A DNA stretch of 64,000 nt, from contig NZ_VOQF01000018.1 of NCBI RefSeq assembly GCF_007994985.1, positions 1 to 64,000 of the forward strand, read 5' to 3'. This stretch comes from Metabacillus litoralis. GTDB lineage: Bacteria; Bacillota; Bacilli; Bacillales; Bacillaceae. The stretch's first letter is position 1. Each line of letters begins with the position of its first letter. Below, in pieces: positions 1-11,090 of this stretch. The translations under genes were made by a program, and so were the position numbers. The notes under the pieces are model-generated. The model was not told where the DNA came from. It made no database searches and saw only the letters and a program-made list of their open reading frames with translations.

Positions 1-22
1 GTGAGAGTAGGACGTCGCCAAG
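1..22 (+). rRNA. rrf: 5S rRNA, 3' end only (cut by window edge)
   Basis: The first 22 bases match the 3' terminus of Bacillus 5S rRNA (ending gacgtcgccaag). The same 22 bases end two truncated 5S copies further right, so this fragment may belong either to an intact 5S of an rrn operon to the left or to another truncated copy. An rrn operon directly upstream of ctsR is the arrangement known in B. subtilis, which favours a real operon end. Confidence 0.75.
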
Positions 23-33
23 TAAAGAGTGGG

Positions 34-64
34 AAAGATCAGTAGAGATACTGGTCTTTTTTTT
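34..64 (+). terminator. Rho-independent terminator after 5S, copy 1
   Basis: aaagatcagt pairs with actggtcttt (one G-U pair) around the short loop agagat, followed by a run of T. This is the expected terminator of the rrn operon. Confidence 0.8.
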
Positions 65-300
65 GTGGAGAAAAAGGTAAAAGGTAAAAAATAGAGTCAA
101 TGTTCTTTACATTATATTGAATATATCGAAGATATGTATGTAAGAGGTAGAGACTAAAAAGTACTACTAGCCTGAGGCTTGGGAGCAGCAAGAAGGTCAA
201 GGAAGCGCAGTGAATGAAGACCGGAATGTGCGTAGTTGGCGCATGAGGATCTGAATGAACAAGCTGACGCGGAGATTCGCCGCTTATCGCAAGCCGAGGT

Positions 301-374
<74 letters not shown>

Positions 375-385
375 TAAAGAGTGGA

Positions 386-415
386 AAAGATCAGTAGAGA
401 TACTGGTCTTTTTTT
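386..415 (+). terminator. Rho-independent terminator, copy 2
   Basis: Same stem and loop as the terminator at 34-64, placed identically after truncated 5S copy 1 and followed by seven T. Confidence 0.75.
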
Positions 416-644
416 GTGGAGAAAAAGGTAAAAAAATAGAGTCAATGTTCTTACATTATATTTAATATATCGAAGATATGTATGTAAGAGGTAGAGACTA
501 AAAAGTACTACTAGCCTGAGGCTTGGGAGCAGCAAGAAGGTCAAGGAAGCGCAGCGAATGAAGACCGGAATGTGCGTATTTGGCACCTGAGGATCTGAAT
601 GAACAAGCTGACGCGGAGATTCGCCGCTTATCGCAAGCCGAGAT

Positions 645-718
<74 letters not shown>

Positions 719-729
719 TAAAGAGTGGA

Positions 730-759
730 AAAGATCAGTAGAGATACTGGTCTTTTTTT
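730..759 (+). terminator. Rho-independent terminator, copy 3
   Basis: Third copy of the same stem, loop and T-run, after truncated 5S copy 2. Similarity between the repeat units stops just after it. Confidence 0.75.
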
Positions 760-991
760 GTGCTTAAAAAAGACCAAGAGTATCATAGTAATGATTAAGC
801 TAGAACTAGATATGTATTTAAATGTCAAGCTAGCGATGTACAATTTCAATCGTTTATGAATGTACAAAAATTAAGCAACAGCTTCTTATTCTAAGTAATA
901 TTTAATTCTGAAAGTAGACCCACCAATATTTACGACTGTTGAGTGGTATAGAATACAATCTAAATTTACATTTGCTAATTTATTTTTCCTC

Positions 992-1095
992 GCTAATGTC
1001 CTTCATCAGCTCTATGATGACCTTTTACTGGGGCTTTCCTCTGGCTAATGTCCTTCATCACCTCTATGACAATCTTTTAATTGGGATTCCCCCTT
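992..1095 (+). repeat. Two imperfect 52-bp tandem repeats
   Basis: The units 992-1043 and 1044-1095 both begin gctaatgtccttcatca, continue ctctatga, and end in a tttccc- or ttcccc-type tract. An open frame crosses them (939-1172) but lacks a ribosome binding site and has no recognisable family, so the repeat is treated as non-coding. Confidence 0.6.
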
Positions 1096-1104
1096 GCTTA
1101 TGTA

Positions 1105-1220
1105 TAAAGGTAGAGATTAAAAAGCACTACAAGCCTGAGGCTGGGAGAAGTAAGAATATAAGTAATGAGTGAAAAGATCAGTAGAGATACTGGTCTTTTC
1201 TGGTGTAGAAAAATATATCG
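1105..1220 (+). repeat. Decayed fourth copy of the array unit
   Basis: This stretch repeats, with changes, ggtagagattaaaaagcac and cctgaggctgggag from the array's middle, then jumps to the terminator segment gatcagtagagatactgg (hairpin 1173-1199). The GC-rich block and the 5S part are deleted. It is best read as an old, degraded copy of the 5S-linked unit. Confidence 0.6.
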
Positions 1221-1585
1221 AAATCATTTTATTTTAAACATTAAATCCAATGAAAATATGTTTGAGGAACTCCCTAGTATCAACGCAACTAACTCAATTC
1301 ACTAAATATTAGCATATATAGTAAAAATATAATTAGTAATTAAGGGTATAAGTGACTCATTGTCTCTATAAATTAACGATGACTATTTCCTTTTTTAAAA
1401 CTCTTTATTACTTTTCATATATAGCTTTTTTAATTTGGTTATATTAAAAACGGAAAACATAAAAAAAGCTTATGCTCGAACTTAAAACAAACTAATTTTT
1501 ATTTTTTTAAAAGAATTGTGGTTTAACAATTCAAAATGCGTATATATATATTAAAAACTCTAAATAATTTTACTGGGAGAAAAAA

Positions 1586-2284
1586 ATGAATCTACTTAAT
1601 TTTATTGATCATGATACATATGTTATGTTTACACGAATAATTATAGCAACTATTTTATGTGGTGTTATAGGATTGGAGAGAGAGTTTAAGAATCATCCAG
1701 CAGGTTTTCGTACTCATTTACTTGTAGGAATTGGATCTTGTTTAATGATGATTTTATCTTTATATGGTTTTGATGATTATATAGAGGGAAATAATCGAGT
1801 ACAGTTTGATCCTTCAAGGATTCCATCATATGTTATTAGTGGAATAGGATTTTTAGGAGGAGGAACAATTTTAGTGAAGGGAGCAACAGTGAGAGGATTA
1901 ACGACTGCTGCCTCGATATGGATTGTTGCTGGATTGGGTTTAATTATTGGAACTGGAATGTACACATTAGCGATTTTCACGACAACTTTAGTATTGATGT
2001 CGCTAATATTTTTAAATAAACTGGAGAAATTTATGTATGTTAAAAAAGCAAGAAGGAAAATGAAGGTTATTGTTCACTCCAATAAATCAACGATTGATGA
2101 TGTTATCAAGAAGCTAACCTCTTTTGATATTGATACGAACAAGGTTGTTATGACATCATGTAGAAAAGTTAGGGATGATTATGTCACATTTTATTATCAG
2201 TTAGATATTGATATTTCCTCTGTTACACATACACATTTAGAGAAAGTATTAGTAGAAGTTGATGAGGTTGAAAAAATATTTTAA
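1586..2284 (+). CDS. MgtC/SapB family membrane protein
   Basis: A 232-residue protein. The N-terminal ~140 residues are hydrophobic with several membrane segments and carry the family's conserved features: GLERE at 29-33, AGFRTH at 39-44, and the glycine-rich IGFLGGGTI and TTAASIW stretches. The C-terminal ~80 residues are soluble, as in longer MgtC-type proteins. MgtC homologues help growth in low magnesium and, in some pathogens, modulate the F1Fo ATPase; in Bacillus the related protein is SapB, whose role is unclear. The start has a gggag Shine-Dalgarno. It stands alone, about 125 bp before the ctsR operon. Family certain, exact function not. Confidence 0.85.
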   Translation: MNLLNFIDHDTYVMFTRIIIATILCGVIGLEREFKNHPAGFRTHLLVGIGSCLMMILSLYGFDDYIEGNNRVQFDPSRIPSYVISGIGFLGGGTILVKGATVRGLTTAASIWIVAGLGLIIGTGMYTLAIFTTTLVLMSLIFLNKLEKFMYVKKARRKMKVIVHSNKSTIDDVIKKLTSFDIDTNKVVMTSCRKVRDDYVTFYYQLDIDISSVTHTHLEKVLVEVDEVEKIF

Positions 2285-2335
2285 GTAGGTTTCACTTTCC
2301 TTGAATTTGGCAATATTTAATATGGGACAGAAAAG

Positions 2336-2364
2336 TTGAAAAATTTCTCTGTTCCATTTATAGT
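2336..2364 (+). promoter_or_regulatory. Sigma-A promoter of the ctsR operon
   Basis: TTGAAA at 2336-2341 and TATAGT at 2359-2364 are separated by 17 bp. The predicted start site near 2371 falls at the edge of the CtsR operator, so bound CtsR would block initiation. Confidence 0.75.
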
Positions 2365-2372
2365 TAGGTTAT

Positions 2373-2389
2373 AGTCAAATATAGTCAAA
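2373..2389 (+). promoter_or_regulatory. CtsR operator (heptad direct repeat)
   Basis: AGTCAAATATAGTCAAA is two AGTCAAA heptads separated by 3 bp. This matches the known CtsR consensus (A/G)GTCAAANAN(A/G)GTCAAA. It lies between the promoter and the ctsR start, which implies autoregulation of the whole operon. Confidence 0.92.
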
Positions 2390-2409
2390 GTCAGTGAGGG
2401 GGAGGTTGA

Positions 2410-2871
2410 GTGAGGAATATTTCAGACATTATTGAACAGTATCTAAAAAATGTACTGGACGGTAGTGGGAAAGAAATTGTAGAAATTAAACGCAGTGAAA
2501 TAGCAGATAAGTTTCAATGTGTTCCTTCACAGATAAACTATGTTATTAATACAAGATTTACAATCGAAAGAGGCTATGTTGTTGAAAGTAAGCGTGGCGG
2601 CGGAGGATATATCCGGATTATTAAGGTTACAGCAAATAACCAAGCACATCTCCTTGATCAGATATTACATCTGATTAGTCAACGCCTTTCCCAAGCTGCT
2701 GCTGAGGATATTATAGGTCGCTTAGTAACAGAAGATGTAATATCTTCCCGTGAAGCTAAGTTGATGTTAAGTGTAATAGATCGTTCAGTCCTATATATTG
2801 AACTTCCTCATAGAGATGAATTAAGGGCAAGAATGTTTAAAGCCATGATTACATCATTGAAATATAAGTAA
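2410..2871 (+). CDS. ctsR: Transcriptional repressor CtsR
   Basis: CtsR represses class III heat-shock genes (its own operon, clpP, clpE) and is released on heat stress, then removed through McsB and ClpC. The 153-residue protein has an N-terminal helix-turn-helix (about residues 26-50, IKRSEIADKF...) followed by the glycine-rich wing RGGGGY at 62-67, where Arg62 is the residue known to be phosphorylated by McsB. The start is GTG at 2410 behind ggggaggttga. First gene of ctsR-mcsA-mcsB-clpC, with a matching operator just upstream. Confidence 0.97.
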   Translation: MRNISDIIEQYLKNVLDGSGKEIVEIKRSEIADKFQCVPSQINYVINTRFTIERGYVVESKRGGGGYIRIIKVTANNQAHLLDQILHLISQRLSQAAAEDIIGRLVTEDVISSREAKLMLSVIDRSVLYIELPHRDELRARMFKAMITSLKYK

Positions 2872-2886
2872 AGGTAGGGGAGACGA

Positions 2887-3438
2887 ATGATTTGCCAGGA
2901 ATGTAATGAAAGACCGGCAACGTTTCACTTTACAAAAGTGATAAATGGTGAAAAAACTGAGTTTCATATTTGTGAACATTGTGCAAAAGAAAACAGTGAA
3001 CTTTTTATGTTTAATGGTAATGCTGGATTCTCTTTAAATAGTCTTTTAACAGGATTACTTAATATGGAGCAGGGTATAGCAAATAAAGAGGAAACTAATG
3101 TTTTTAAATCAGAAGATATACCAAAGTGTGATTGTTGTAGCATGACTCTTCACCAATTTAAAAAGGTAGGAAGATTTGGCTGTTCAAATTGTTATTCCAC
3201 TTTCAAAAATTATATTACACCTGTTCTAAAGAGGGTCCATGGAGGCAATACAGTCCATTCGGGGAAAATCCCTAAAAGAAGTGGTGGAGACATTCATATA
3301 CGTAAAAAAATTGATGAATTAAAAACTAAAATACACAGTTTCATAGAACAAGAAGAGTTTGAGCAAGCAGCAAAAGTTAGGGACGAGATTCGATCGCTTG
3401 AAAAAGAACTTAGTAATATTCGTGAGGAGGGATCTTAA
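2887..3438 (+). CDS. mcsA: Protein-arginine kinase activator McsA
   Basis: McsA is a zinc-binding adaptor that activates the arginine kinase McsB and modulates CtsR. The 183 residues carry four CxxC pairs (C3/C6, C29/C32, C81/C84, C99/C102) for metal binding. A C-terminal UVR motif (about 140-175, with [13 protein letters not shown]) resembles the one in ClpC and UvrB and mediates protein contacts. It starts 15 bp after ctsR behind aggtaggggaga, and ends 2 bp before mcsB, consistent with co-translation of the partner proteins. Confidence 0.96.
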   Translation: MICQECNERPATFHFTKVINGEKTEFHICEHCAKENSELFMFNGNAGFSLNSLLTGLLNMEQGIANKEETNVFKSEDIPKCDCCSMTLHQFKKVGRFGCSNCYSTFKNYITPVLKRVHGGNTVHSGKIPKRSGGDIHIRKKIDELKTKIHSFIEQEEFEQAAKVRDEIRSLEKELSNIREEGS

Positions 3439-3440
3439 TT

Positions 3441-4538
3441 ATGTCACTCCAAAATTTCATGAGTAAAGCAATGAGTGCATGGATGAGCCAGGAAGGTCCA
3501 GATTCTGATATTGTATTAAGCAGTCGAATTCGTCTTGCTCGTAACATGGAACAATATAAATTTCCAACCTTATCTTCAGATGAAGAGGCACAAAAGGTTC
3601 TAGATTTTTTTGAACAAACATATGCAAATAAGACACTTGAAAAAATTGGGCAGTTAGAGCTGTTAAAAATGAATGATTTACAGCCTATCCAAAAAAGAGT
3701 GTTGGTAGAAAAACATTTAATAAGCCCAAATCTTGCTGATCATTCAGTTTACGGTGGTTGTTTACTATCAGAAAATGAAGAGGTTAGCATCATGATTAAT
3801 GAGGAAGATCATATCCGTATTCAATGCCTCTATCCAGGTCTTCAATTAGAAGAGGCATTGAAGATCGCGAACCAGCTTGATGATTGGATTGAAGAAGAAG
3901 TTGATTATGCTTTTGATGAGCAAAGAGGATACTTAACAAGCTGTCCAACTAATGTGGGAACAGGCTTAAGGGCGTCTGTGATGATGCATCTACCGGCTTT
4001 AGTACTCACACAAAAGATTAACCGAATTATTCCTGCTATTAATCAATTAGGTTTAGTCGTTAGAGGAATTTATGGTGAAGGTAGTGAAGCTGTAGGTAAT
4101 CTGTTTCAGATATCTAACCAGATCACATTAGGTAAGTCAGAAGAGGATATTGTAGAAGATTTACTTAGTGTTGTGCAACAGCTCATTACACAGGAGAGAA
4201 ATACTAGGGAAGCACTCTATGACTCATCACAAATTCAGCTGGAAGATCGAGTATATCGTTCTTTTGGAACGTTAGCTTACAGCAGGGTTATTGAATCAAA
4301 TGAGACAGCAAAATGTTTATCTGATGTACGGCTAGGCATTGATTTAGGCATTATAAAAGATATTTCTCGTAATATTTTAAATGAGTTGATGGTGTTAACA
4401 CAGCCAGGATTTCTTCAACAGTATTTCGGAGGTCCATTGAGACCTAATGATCGAGATATTAGGCGTGCAGCATTAATAAGAGAAAGATTGAACTTAGAGA
4501 AGGAAAGTAATAATCGGATGGAGGATGATGAATTATGA
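3441..4538 (+). CDS. mcsB: Protein-arginine kinase McsB
   Basis: McsB phosphorylates arginine residues on CtsR and on misfolded proteins, marking them for ClpCP degradation. The 365-residue protein has the phosphagen-kinase fold: nucleotide-binding SSRIRLAR at 27-34 and [10 protein letters not shown] with the conserved Cys168. The C-terminal part fits the phospho-arginine-binding domain. It follows mcsA by 2 bp and overlaps the clpC start by 4 bp (ATGA), so kinase, activator and unfoldase are translationally coupled. Confidence 0.96.
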   Translation: MSLQNFMSKAMSAWMSQEGPDSDIVLSSRIRLARNMEQYKFPTLSSDEEAQKVLDFFEQTYANKTLEKIGQLELLKMNDLQPIQKRVLVEKHLISPNLADHSVYGGCLLSENEEVSIMINEEDHIRIQCLYPGLQLEEALKIANQLDDWIEEEVDYAFDEQRGYLTSCPTNVGTGLRASVMMHLPALVLTQKINRIIPAINQLGLVVRGIYGEGSEAVGNLFQISNQITLGKSEEDIVEDLLSVVQQLITQERNTREALYDSSQIQLEDRVYRSFGTLAYSRVIESNETAKCLSDVRLGIDLGIIKDISRNILNELMVLTQPGFLQQYFGGPLRPNDRDIRRAALIRERLNLEKESNNRMEDDEL

Positions 4539-6979
4539 TGTTTGGAAGATTTACTGAACGCGCTCAAAAGGTACTTGCTTTAGCACAAGAGGAAGCAGTT
4601 CGTTTGGGGCACAACAATATTGGTACTGAACATATTCTTCTAGGTCTAGTTAGTGAAGGTGAAGGCATTGCTGCTAAAGCATTAATTGCATTAGGCTTAG
4701 GACCTGAAAAAATCCAAAAAGAAGTTGAAGGATTAATCGGAAGAGGTCAAGATGCTTCTCAAACAATTCACTACACTCCTAGAGCAAAAAAGGTTATTGA
4801 ATTATCTATGGATGAAGCTAGAAAGCTTGGACACTCTTATGTTGGAACTGAGCATATTTTATTAGGACTTATTCGTGAAGGTGAAGGAGTTGCAGCTAGG
4901 GTATTAAATAACTTAGGTGTAAGTTTAAATAAAGCAAGACAGCAGGTTCTTCAATTATTAGGAAGTAATGAATCTTCTGCAAACCACCAAGGTGGAAGTA
5001 TGACAAATGCGAATACACCTACACTAGATAGTTTAGCAAGAGATTTAACTGTAATTGCAAGAGAAGGAAGCTTAGATCCTGTTATCGGAAGAAGTAAAGA
5101 AATTCAACGTGTAATTGAAGTGCTAAGCCGACGCACAAAAAATAATCCTGTATTAATTGGTGAACCAGGTGTTGGTAAAACAGCAATTGCTGAAGGGTTA
5201 GCACAGCAAATCGTACAAAATGAGGTTCCTGAAATTTTACGTGACAAACGAGTAATGACTCTTGATATGGGTACAGTTGTTGCAGGTACCAAATATCGTG
5301 GGGAGTTTGAGGATCGCCTTAAAAAGGTTATGGATGAAATCCGACAAGCAGGTAATATCATTCTATTTATTGATGAACTTCATACATTAATTGGTGCTGG
5401 TGGAGCAGAGGGAGCAATTGATGCATCAAATATTTTAAAACCATCATTAGCTAGAGGTGAACTACAGTGTATTGGTGCAACAACTCTAGATGAATATAGA
5501 AAATACATTGAAAAAGATGCTGCGTTAGAAAGAAGATTCCAACCAATTCAAGTTGATGAACCAACAGTAGATGAAAGCATTCAAATCTTAAAAGGGCTAA
5601 GAGATCGATATGAGGCTCACCATAGAGTTTCCATTACAGATGAATCTATTGATGCGGCCGTTAAGTTATCTGATCGATATATCTCTGATCGTTTTTTACC
5701 AGATAAAGCAATTGATTTAATAGATGAAGCAGGTTCAAAGGTTCGCTTACGCTCATTCACAACACCACCTAATTTAAAAGAGCTTGAGCACAAGCTAGAG
5801 GAAATACGTAATGAGAAAGATGCTTCAGTACAAAGTCAAGAATTTGAAAAAGCTGCATCATTACGAGATACTGAGCAGCGTTTACGTGAACAGCTAGAAG
5901 AAACGAAGAAAACATGGAAAGAAAAACAAGGACAGGAAAACACAGAAGTAACTGTTGAAGATATTGCATTGGTTGTATCAAGCTGGACTGGTGTTCCTGT
6001 TTCAAGACTAGCACAAACTGAAACAGATAAATTGCTCAACATGGAAAGTCTTCTACATTCAAGAGTAGTTGGTCAAGAAGAAGCTGTTGTAGCTGTTGCT
6101 AAAGCAGTGCGTCGTGCACGTGCAGGACTTAAGGATCCTAAGCGACCAATTGGATCATTTGTATTCTTAGGACCAACTGGTGTTGGTAAAACAGAACTTG
6201 CTAGAGCACTTGCAGAATCAATTTTTGGTGATGAGGATTCCATGATTCGAATTGATATGTCTGAATACATGGAAAAGCACTCAACATCTCGTCTAGTAGG
6301 GTCACCTCCAGGATATGTTGGTTATGAAGAAGGTGGACAATTAACTGAAAAGGTTAGAAGAAAGCCATATTCAGTTGTTCTTTTAGATGAAATTGAAAAA
6401 GCTCATCCTGACGTATTTAATATATTATTACAAGTATTAGAAGATGGACGTTTAACAGATTCTAAAGGCCGAACTGTAGACTTTAGAAATACTATTTTAA
6501 TTATGACTTCTAATGTTGGAGCAAGTGAATTAAAGAGAAATAAATATGTTGGTTTCAATATTCAAGATGAAACACAAAACCATAAAGATATGAAAGGTAA
6601 GGTAATGAATGAGTTGAAAAAGGCATTTCGACCTGAGTTCATTAACCGTATCGATGAAATTATCGTATTCCATGCATTAGAAAAGAAACATTTAAAAGAA
6701 ATTGTTTCTCTTATGTCAGATCAATTAACTAAGAGATTAAAGGAACAAGAATTATCACTAGAGCTTACTGATTCAGCAAAAGAAAAAATTGCTGACGAAG
6801 GTGTGGATCTAGAATATGGTGCAAGACCTTTACGTCGCTCTATTCAGAAAAATGTTGAAGACCGTTTATCTGAAGAGCTATTAAAAGGAACAATAAACAA
6901 AGGTCAAAAAATTGTTTTAGATGTTGAAGATGGTGAGTTTATCGTTAGAACAACTGAAAAAGAAGAAGTAAAACAATAA
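4535..6979 (+). CDS. clpC: ATP-dependent Clp protease ATP-binding subunit ClpC
   Basis: An 814-residue class I Hsp100 unfoldase that feeds substrates to ClpP. In order: two Clp_N repeats (1-150), AAA module 1 with Walker A GEPGVGKT near 209, a middle domain containing a UVR-like helix (about 420-455), AAA module 2 with GPTGVGKT at 546-553, and the ClpP-docking loop VGF at 672-674. Two adjacent ATG codons (4535 and 4538) are possible; the first keeps the ATGA overlap with mcsB and gives the MMFGRF start I recall for ClpC. Last gene of the operon, followed by a terminator at 7001-7046. Confidence 0.97.
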   Translation: MMFGRFTERAQKVLALAQEEAVRLGHNNIGTEHILLGLVSEGEGIAAKALIALGLGPEKIQKEVEGLIGRGQDASQTIHYTPRAKKVIELSMDEARKLGHSYVGTEHILLGLIREGEGVAARVLNNLGVSLNKARQQVLQLLGSNESSANHQGGSMTNANTPTLDSLARDLTVIAREGSLDPVIGRSKEIQRVIEVLSRRTKNNPVLIGEPGVGKTAIAEGLAQQIVQNEVPEILRDKRVMTLDMGTVVAGTKYRGEFEDRLKKVMDEIRQAGNIILFIDELHTLIGAGGAEGAIDASNILKPSLARGELQCIGATTLDEYRKYIEKDAALERRFQPIQVDEPTVDESIQILKGLRDRYEAHHRVSITDESIDAAVKLSDRYISDRFLPDKAIDLIDEAGSKVRLRSFTTPPNLKELEHKLEEIRNEKDASVQSQEFEKAASLRDTEQRLREQLEETKKTWKEKQGQENTEVTVEDIALVVSSWTGVPVSRLAQTETDKLLNMESLLHSRVVGQEEAVVAVAKAVRRARAGLKDPKRPIGSFVFLGPTGVGKTELARALAESIFGDEDSMIRIDMSEYMEKHSTSRLVGSPPGYVGYEEGGQLTEKVRRKPYSVVLLDEIEKAHPDVFNILLQVLEDGRLTDSKGRTVDFRNTILIMTSNVGASELKRNKYVGFNIQDETQNHKDMKGKVMNELKKAFRPEFINRIDEIIVFHALEKKHLKEIVSLMSDQLTKRLKEQELSLELTDSAKEKIADEGVDLEYGARPLRRSIQKNVEDRLSEELLKGTINKGQKIVLDVEDGEFIVRTTEKEEVKQ

Positions 6980-7000
6980 TAAAAAAAATTATATAGAGTT

Positions 7001-7046
7001 AAGAAAGAAGTTGAGGCATACAAGAATTGTGTGCCTCGCTTTCTTT
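7001..7046 (+). terminator. Terminator after the ctsR operon
   Basis: A nested hairpin: aagaaag pairs with ctttctt, and inside it gaggcatac pairs with gtgtgcctc (one wobble). A short T-rich tail follows. It closes the ctsR-clpC operon before radA. Confidence 0.75.
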
Positions 7047-7168
7047 ATTTAAATCAGACATTTATCTAAATCTTACATATGTTATTTTACATTATTTAAA
7101 TATAATTACAGGATAAGTATCATAAACAACTTGTCTACTTGCTAATCTAATAAGAGAGGAACTATTTA

Positions 7169-8542
7169 ATGGCTAAAACAAAGGTAAAATTTATCTGTCA
7201 ATCATGTGGTTATGAATCACCTAAATGGATGGGCAAATGCCCTGGTTGTGGTGAATGGAATACGATGACAGAGGAAATATCTAAACCGGCATCTTCACGT
7301 AGAGCTGTTTTTGCACATTCCAGTCAAACCTTACAAAAACCCTCTCCAATCACAAGCATCGAGACCGCTCAAGAGCCTAGAATATTCACAAATTCAGAAG
7401 AATTTAACCGAGTGTTAGGTAGTGGAATTGTAAAGGGATCTTTAGTTTTAATTGGGGGAGATCCAGGTATTGGGAAATCAACATTACTGCTACAGGTGTC
7501 TTCTCAATTAGCTGATAATGGTAATGATGTTTTATATATATCAGGTGAGGAATCTGTTAAGCAAACAAAGCTTAGAGCAGATCGTCTTGGAGTAAAGTCT
7601 GATAAATTACTAGTTTTGTCTGAAACGGATTTAAGTTTTATCTCAAAAGCAATTGAAGAAGTAAATCCCTCTTTTGTTGTAGTGGATTCAATTCAGACCG
7701 TATTTCATAGTGAAATTAGCTCAGCACCAGGAAGCGTATCACAAGTTAGAGAGTCAACAGCTGAACTTATGAGAATAGCAAAAACAAAGGGCGTCGCTAT
7801 TTTCATTGTTGGTCATGTGACAAAAGAGGGCTCTATTGCAGGTCCAAGGATTTTAGAGCATATGGTTGATACAGTCCTTTATTTTGAAGGTGAAAGGCAT
7901 CATACTTATCGTATATTAAGAGCTGTTAAAAACCGTTTTGGCTCAACAAATGAAATGGGAATTTTTGAAATGAAGGAATCAGGTCTTGAGGAAGTTGAAA
8001 ATCCTTCTGAAATTTTCCTTGAAGAAAGATCAAAGGGTGCAGCAGGCTCTACTGTAGTTGCATCTATGGAAGGTACAAGATCGGTGTTGGTTGAAATACA
8101 GGCATTAATATCACCGACAAGCTTTGGTAATCCTAGGCGGATGGCCACTGGAATTGATCATAATCGAGTTCCATTGCTTATGGCTGTGTTAGAGAAGCGT
8201 GTAGGACTTTTATTACAAAATCAAGATGCTTACTTAAAGGTTGCTGGTGGAGTGAAGCTTGATGAGCCTGCCATAGATTTAGCTATTGCTGTAAGTATTG
8301 CTTCAAGCTTTAAGGATGCCCCACCAAAGCCAACAGATGTCATCATCGGTGAGGTTGGGCTTACTGGAGAGGTTCGAAGAGTTTCTAGAATTGAACAAAG
8401 AGTCATGGAAGCTGCAAAATTGGGCTTTAAGAGGGCAATTATTCCGGAAGCAAATATAGGAGGATGGAACCCACCAGCAGATATTGAAATTGTAGGAGTA
8501 AAAAATGTTGCAGAGGCCCTTCAAAAAACATTAGGGGGTTAA
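7169..8542 (+). CDS. radA: DNA repair protein RadA (Sms)
   Basis: RadA is a RecA-like helicase that acts on recombination intermediates. The 457 residues show an N-terminal C4 zinc finger (C10, C13, C24, C27), Walker [10 protein letters not shown] at 97-105, the RadA signature KNRFG at 254-258, and a C-terminal Lon-protease-like domain without the protease active site. The ATG at 7169 follows aagagagga. It is 7 bp upstream of disA, and the two are functionally linked: RadA is known to interact with and inhibit DisA. The promoter was not resolved; a TATAAT lies at 7101-7106 without a good -35. Confidence 0.97.
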   Translation: MAKTKVKFICQSCGYESPKWMGKCPGCGEWNTMTEEISKPASSRRAVFAHSSQTLQKPSPITSIETAQEPRIFTNSEEFNRVLGSGIVKGSLVLIGGDPGIGKSTLLLQVSSQLADNGNDVLYISGEESVKQTKLRADRLGVKSDKLLVLSETDLSFISKAIEEVNPSFVVVDSIQTVFHSEISSAPGSVSQVRESTAELMRIAKTKGVAIFIVGHVTKEGSIAGPRILEHMVDTVLYFEGERHHTYRILRAVKNRFGSTNEMGIFEMKESGLEEVENPSEIFLEERSKGAAGSTVVASMEGTRSVLVEIQALISPTSFGNPRRMATGIDHNRVPLLMAVLEKRVGLLLQNQDAYLKVAGGVKLDEPAIDLAIAVSIASSFKDAPPKPTDVIIGEVGLTGEVRRVSRIEQRVMEAAKLGFKRAIIPEANIGGWNPPADIEIVGVKNVAEALQKTLGG

Positions 8543-8549
8543 CAGATCG

Positions 8550-9629
8550 ATGACTGACATAGAGAGCAAGACTGGAGAAAAAACCTTAAATGAGATCCTG
8601 CAATTTGTTGCACCAGGTACACCGATTAGAGAAGGAATTGAAAATGTCCTTAGAGCAAAAACAGGTGGGTTAATCGTAGTAGGTCATAATGAAGAGGTGA
8701 AAAAAGTAATTGATGGTGGTTTTTCAATTCAATGTTCCTTTTCATCTGCTCACCTTTATGAATTAGCTAAAATGGATGGTGCAATTGTATTAAGTGATTC
8801 TGGTCATAAGATACTGTATGCAAATGCACAATTAGTTCCAGATCCTACTATTTACTCTTCTGAAACAGGGATGAGACATCGAACAGCAGAACGAGTTGCT
8901 AAACAAACTGGAAATTTGGTTATTGCCATTTCCCAACGAAGAAATGTGATCACTTTATATCATGGAGAATTAAGGTATGCATTAAGAGATATAGGTGTTA
9001 TTTTAACAAAGGCAAATCAAGCTATTCAAACGTTAGAGAAATATAAAATTGTCCTTGATCAATCAATAAAAATATTAGGCGCACTAGAGCTCGAAGAACT
9101 TGTAACATTTAAAGAAGTTTTACAAGTATTACATCGCTTTGAAATGGTGTTAAGAATCAAGGATGAAATAAATGATTATGTTAATGAGCTTGGAGCAGAG
9201 GGACATTTAATTAGGCTACAGCTGGCTGAACTTCTTACAGGCTTAGAAGGAGAGGCAGCATTATTGATTAAAGATTATGCAAGTGACAAATCTGTTGATC
9301 CTTACCCAATCATTAAACAATTACAAGATTTATCTAGCTTTGAGCTATTAGATGATTCTGTGTTATTTAAGTTATTAGGACACTCTTCATTTACTAACAT
9401 TGATAGTCCTGTGGTGCCTAGAGGATATCGAACACTAAATAAAATTCCTAGACTTCCCTCCATTATTATCGAAAATTTAGTGACAAAATATAAAAATTTG
9501 AAACTTATCTTGCAGGCATCCGTAGAACAGTTAGATGATGTAGATGGTATAGGTGAAGTTAGAGCGAGGAAAATTAAGGATGGCCTTAAAAGACTTAAAG
9601 AACAGCTCCTGATTGATCGCACCATATAA
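8550..9629 (+). CDS. disA: DNA integrity scanning diadenylate cyclase DisA
   Basis: DisA makes c-di-AMP from two ATP while scanning DNA, and stops on branched structures. The 359-residue protein has the DAC domain at the N-terminus with DGA at 76-78 and RHRT at 109-112, a helical spine, and a C-terminal helix-hairpin-helix DNA-binding domain (about 320-350, [14 protein letters not shown]). The start ATG follows taggggg in the end of radA. The radA-disA pairing is the usual Bacillus arrangement. All catalytic motifs are intact. Confidence 0.97.
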   Translation: MTDIESKTGEKTLNEILQFVAPGTPIREGIENVLRAKTGGLIVVGHNEEVKKVIDGGFSIQCSFSSAHLYELAKMDGAIVLSDSGHKILYANAQLVPDPTIYSSETGMRHRTAERVAKQTGNLVIAISQRRNVITLYHGELRYALRDIGVILTKANQAIQTLEKYKIVLDQSIKILGALELEELVTFKEVLQVLHRFEMVLRIKDEINDYVNELGAEGHLIRLQLAELLTGLEGEAALLIKDYASDKSVDPYPIIKQLQDLSSFELLDDSVLFKLLGHSSFTNIDSPVVPRGYRTLNKIPRLPSIIIENLVTKYKNLKLILQASVEQLDDVDGIGEVRARKIKDGLKRLKEQLLIDRTI

Positions 9630-9814
9630 TTTTAAATTACTGTGAAACTTTTCATAATATTGTTTTAAGCTGGCGAAAATAGGGTATATTATAATTGTTT
9701 TTACTGTCATTTGAAATTACAGTCTTATGTCAATCTATTTACATTTTTAAATATCTATTTTATAAATAACTAAATTAGGATAAAGTAGTTATAACCTAAA
9801 AAGGAGGTGAAGGT

Positions 9815-10912
9815 ATGTTAATTAAACGCATAATCCAACTATTATTCCTAAGTGTGGGTGGAATGCTAGGTATTCTATTCATACCAGAATTGCTTGAACT
9901 ATTAAATATGCAGGACATACCTTTTATTAATACACCTTATACGTTAGCGGTACTAGGTGCAATAATATTTTTTGTCGCAACATTTTGGTTAGTTGATTAT
10001 GTAGTAAACTGGATAAAGGTTTTAGAAGAAGCTGTAGTAAAAGCACCTGTTACAGATGTATTATTTGGGAGTCTAGGTTTAATATTCGGTCTTATAGTAG
10101 CTTTTCTTATTGTTATCCCATTAAAAGATATACAATATCAGGTGTTTAATACAATCATCCCAATCTTCCTTACACTATTACTTGGTTATTTAGGTTTCCA
10201 GGTAGGGTTTAAGAAAAGAGATGAGCTTGTTAATTTATTTACCGTACCTAATAAAATTGGTAAGAAAAAGGGTATGGCTGATGATGAAAATGAACATGAG
10301 GATAAAAAGCTTAAAATTTTAGATACAAGTGTGATTATAGATGGGCGGATTGCTGATATATGTCAAACCGGCTTTTTAGAGGGCACAATAGTAATCCCGC
10401 AATTTGTTTTAGAAGAGCTACAACATATAGCTGACTCTTCTGATGTGTTAAAAAGAAATAGAGGACGAAGAGGATTAGATATCCTTAATAGAATCCAAAA
10501 AGAGCTTTCAATTAATGTGGAAATATATGAAGGTGATTTTGAGGAAATACAGGAAGTTGATAGTAAGTTGGTAAAACTTGCGAAGTTAACTTCAGGTGTT
10601 GTTGTAACAAATGACTTTAATTTAAATAAAGTATGTGAACTTCAAAAAGTTCATGTGTTAAATATTAATGATTTAGCTAATGCGGTGAAACCAGTTGTTC
10701 TTCCTGGTGAAGAAATGAAGGTTCAAGTGATTAAAGATGGTAAAGAACATAATCAAGGTGTTGCTTATTTAGACGATGGTACAATGATCGTTGTGGAGGA
10801 TGGCCGAAATTATATCGGAAAGCATATTGAGGTATTAGTAACAAGTGTTCTTCAAACCTCAGCAGGACGAATGATTTTTGCCAAGCCTAAGCTATTAGAA
10901 AAAGCATTATAG
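9815..10912 (+). CDS. yacL: PIN/TRAM domain membrane protein YacL
   Basis: A 365-residue protein with four predicted membrane segments in the first ~140 residues, then a PIN-type nuclease domain (starting [10 protein letters not shown], acidic D170) and a C-terminal TRAM domain likely to bind RNA. The family is conserved next to disA in Bacillus; its substrate is not firmly established. The start ATG follows a strong aaggaggtgaa. A TATAAT at 9690-9695 in the 185-bp gap before it could be part of its promoter, but no convincing -35 was seen. A terminator follows at 10977-11018. Confidence 0.92.
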   Translation: MLIKRIIQLLFLSVGGMLGILFIPELLELLNMQDIPFINTPYTLAVLGAIIFFVATFWLVDYVVNWIKVLEEAVVKAPVTDVLFGSLGLIFGLIVAFLIVIPLKDIQYQVFNTIIPIFLTLLLGYLGFQVGFKKRDELVNLFTVPNKIGKKKGMADDENEHEDKKLKILDTSVIIDGRIADICQTGFLEGTIVIPQFVLEELQHIADSSDVLKRNRGRRGLDILNRIQKELSINVEIYEGDFEEIQEVDSKLVKLAKLTSGVVVTNDFNLNKVCELQKVHVLNINDLANAVKPVVLPGEEMKVQVIKDGKEHNQGVAYLDDGTMIVVEDGRNYIGKHIEVLVTSVLQTSAGRMIFAKPKLLEKAL

Positions 10913-10976
10913 AAAGCGGCTTTACCATTTCTCATAGAAGATCATTATTTGTGATTAATGACTATAAAGTGCAGTG

Positions 10977-11018
10977 AACAGCCCATGAACAGCATATTTA
11001 ATGTTCATGGGCTGTTTT
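10977..11018 (+). terminator. Terminator after yacL
   Basis: aacagcccatgaac pairs perfectly with gttcatgggctgtt across a 12-nt loop, followed by TTT. A strong hairpin that separates yacL from ispD. Confidence 0.8.
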
Positions 11019-11090
11019 ACATATGATGAGTAATCTCTTATTATGTTTGTATGCATGTTTTTAAATGAACTTTTAAAGGAGTCACTTCAA

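Larger units (their letters stand above)
761..1585. other. Gene-free AT-rich stretch between rrn tail and mgtC-like gene
   Basis: Apart from the 52-bp tandem repeats and the decayed array copy, I see no gene here. An inverted repeat GAATTGT/ACAATTC at 1513-1532 sits about 55 bp before the mgtC-like gene and could be an operator or a weak hairpin. No magnesium riboswitch was recognised by eye. Confidence 0.5.

Noticed and set aside
939-1172. 77-codon open frame (+) over the 52-bp tandem repeats
   Set aside because: No ribosome binding site, no recognisable family, and it runs into the decayed repeat unit; probably chance.
1200-1585. Magnesium riboswitch before the MgtC-like gene
   Set aside because: No M-box segments were recognised in this AT-rich spacer; only a short inverted repeat is visible.
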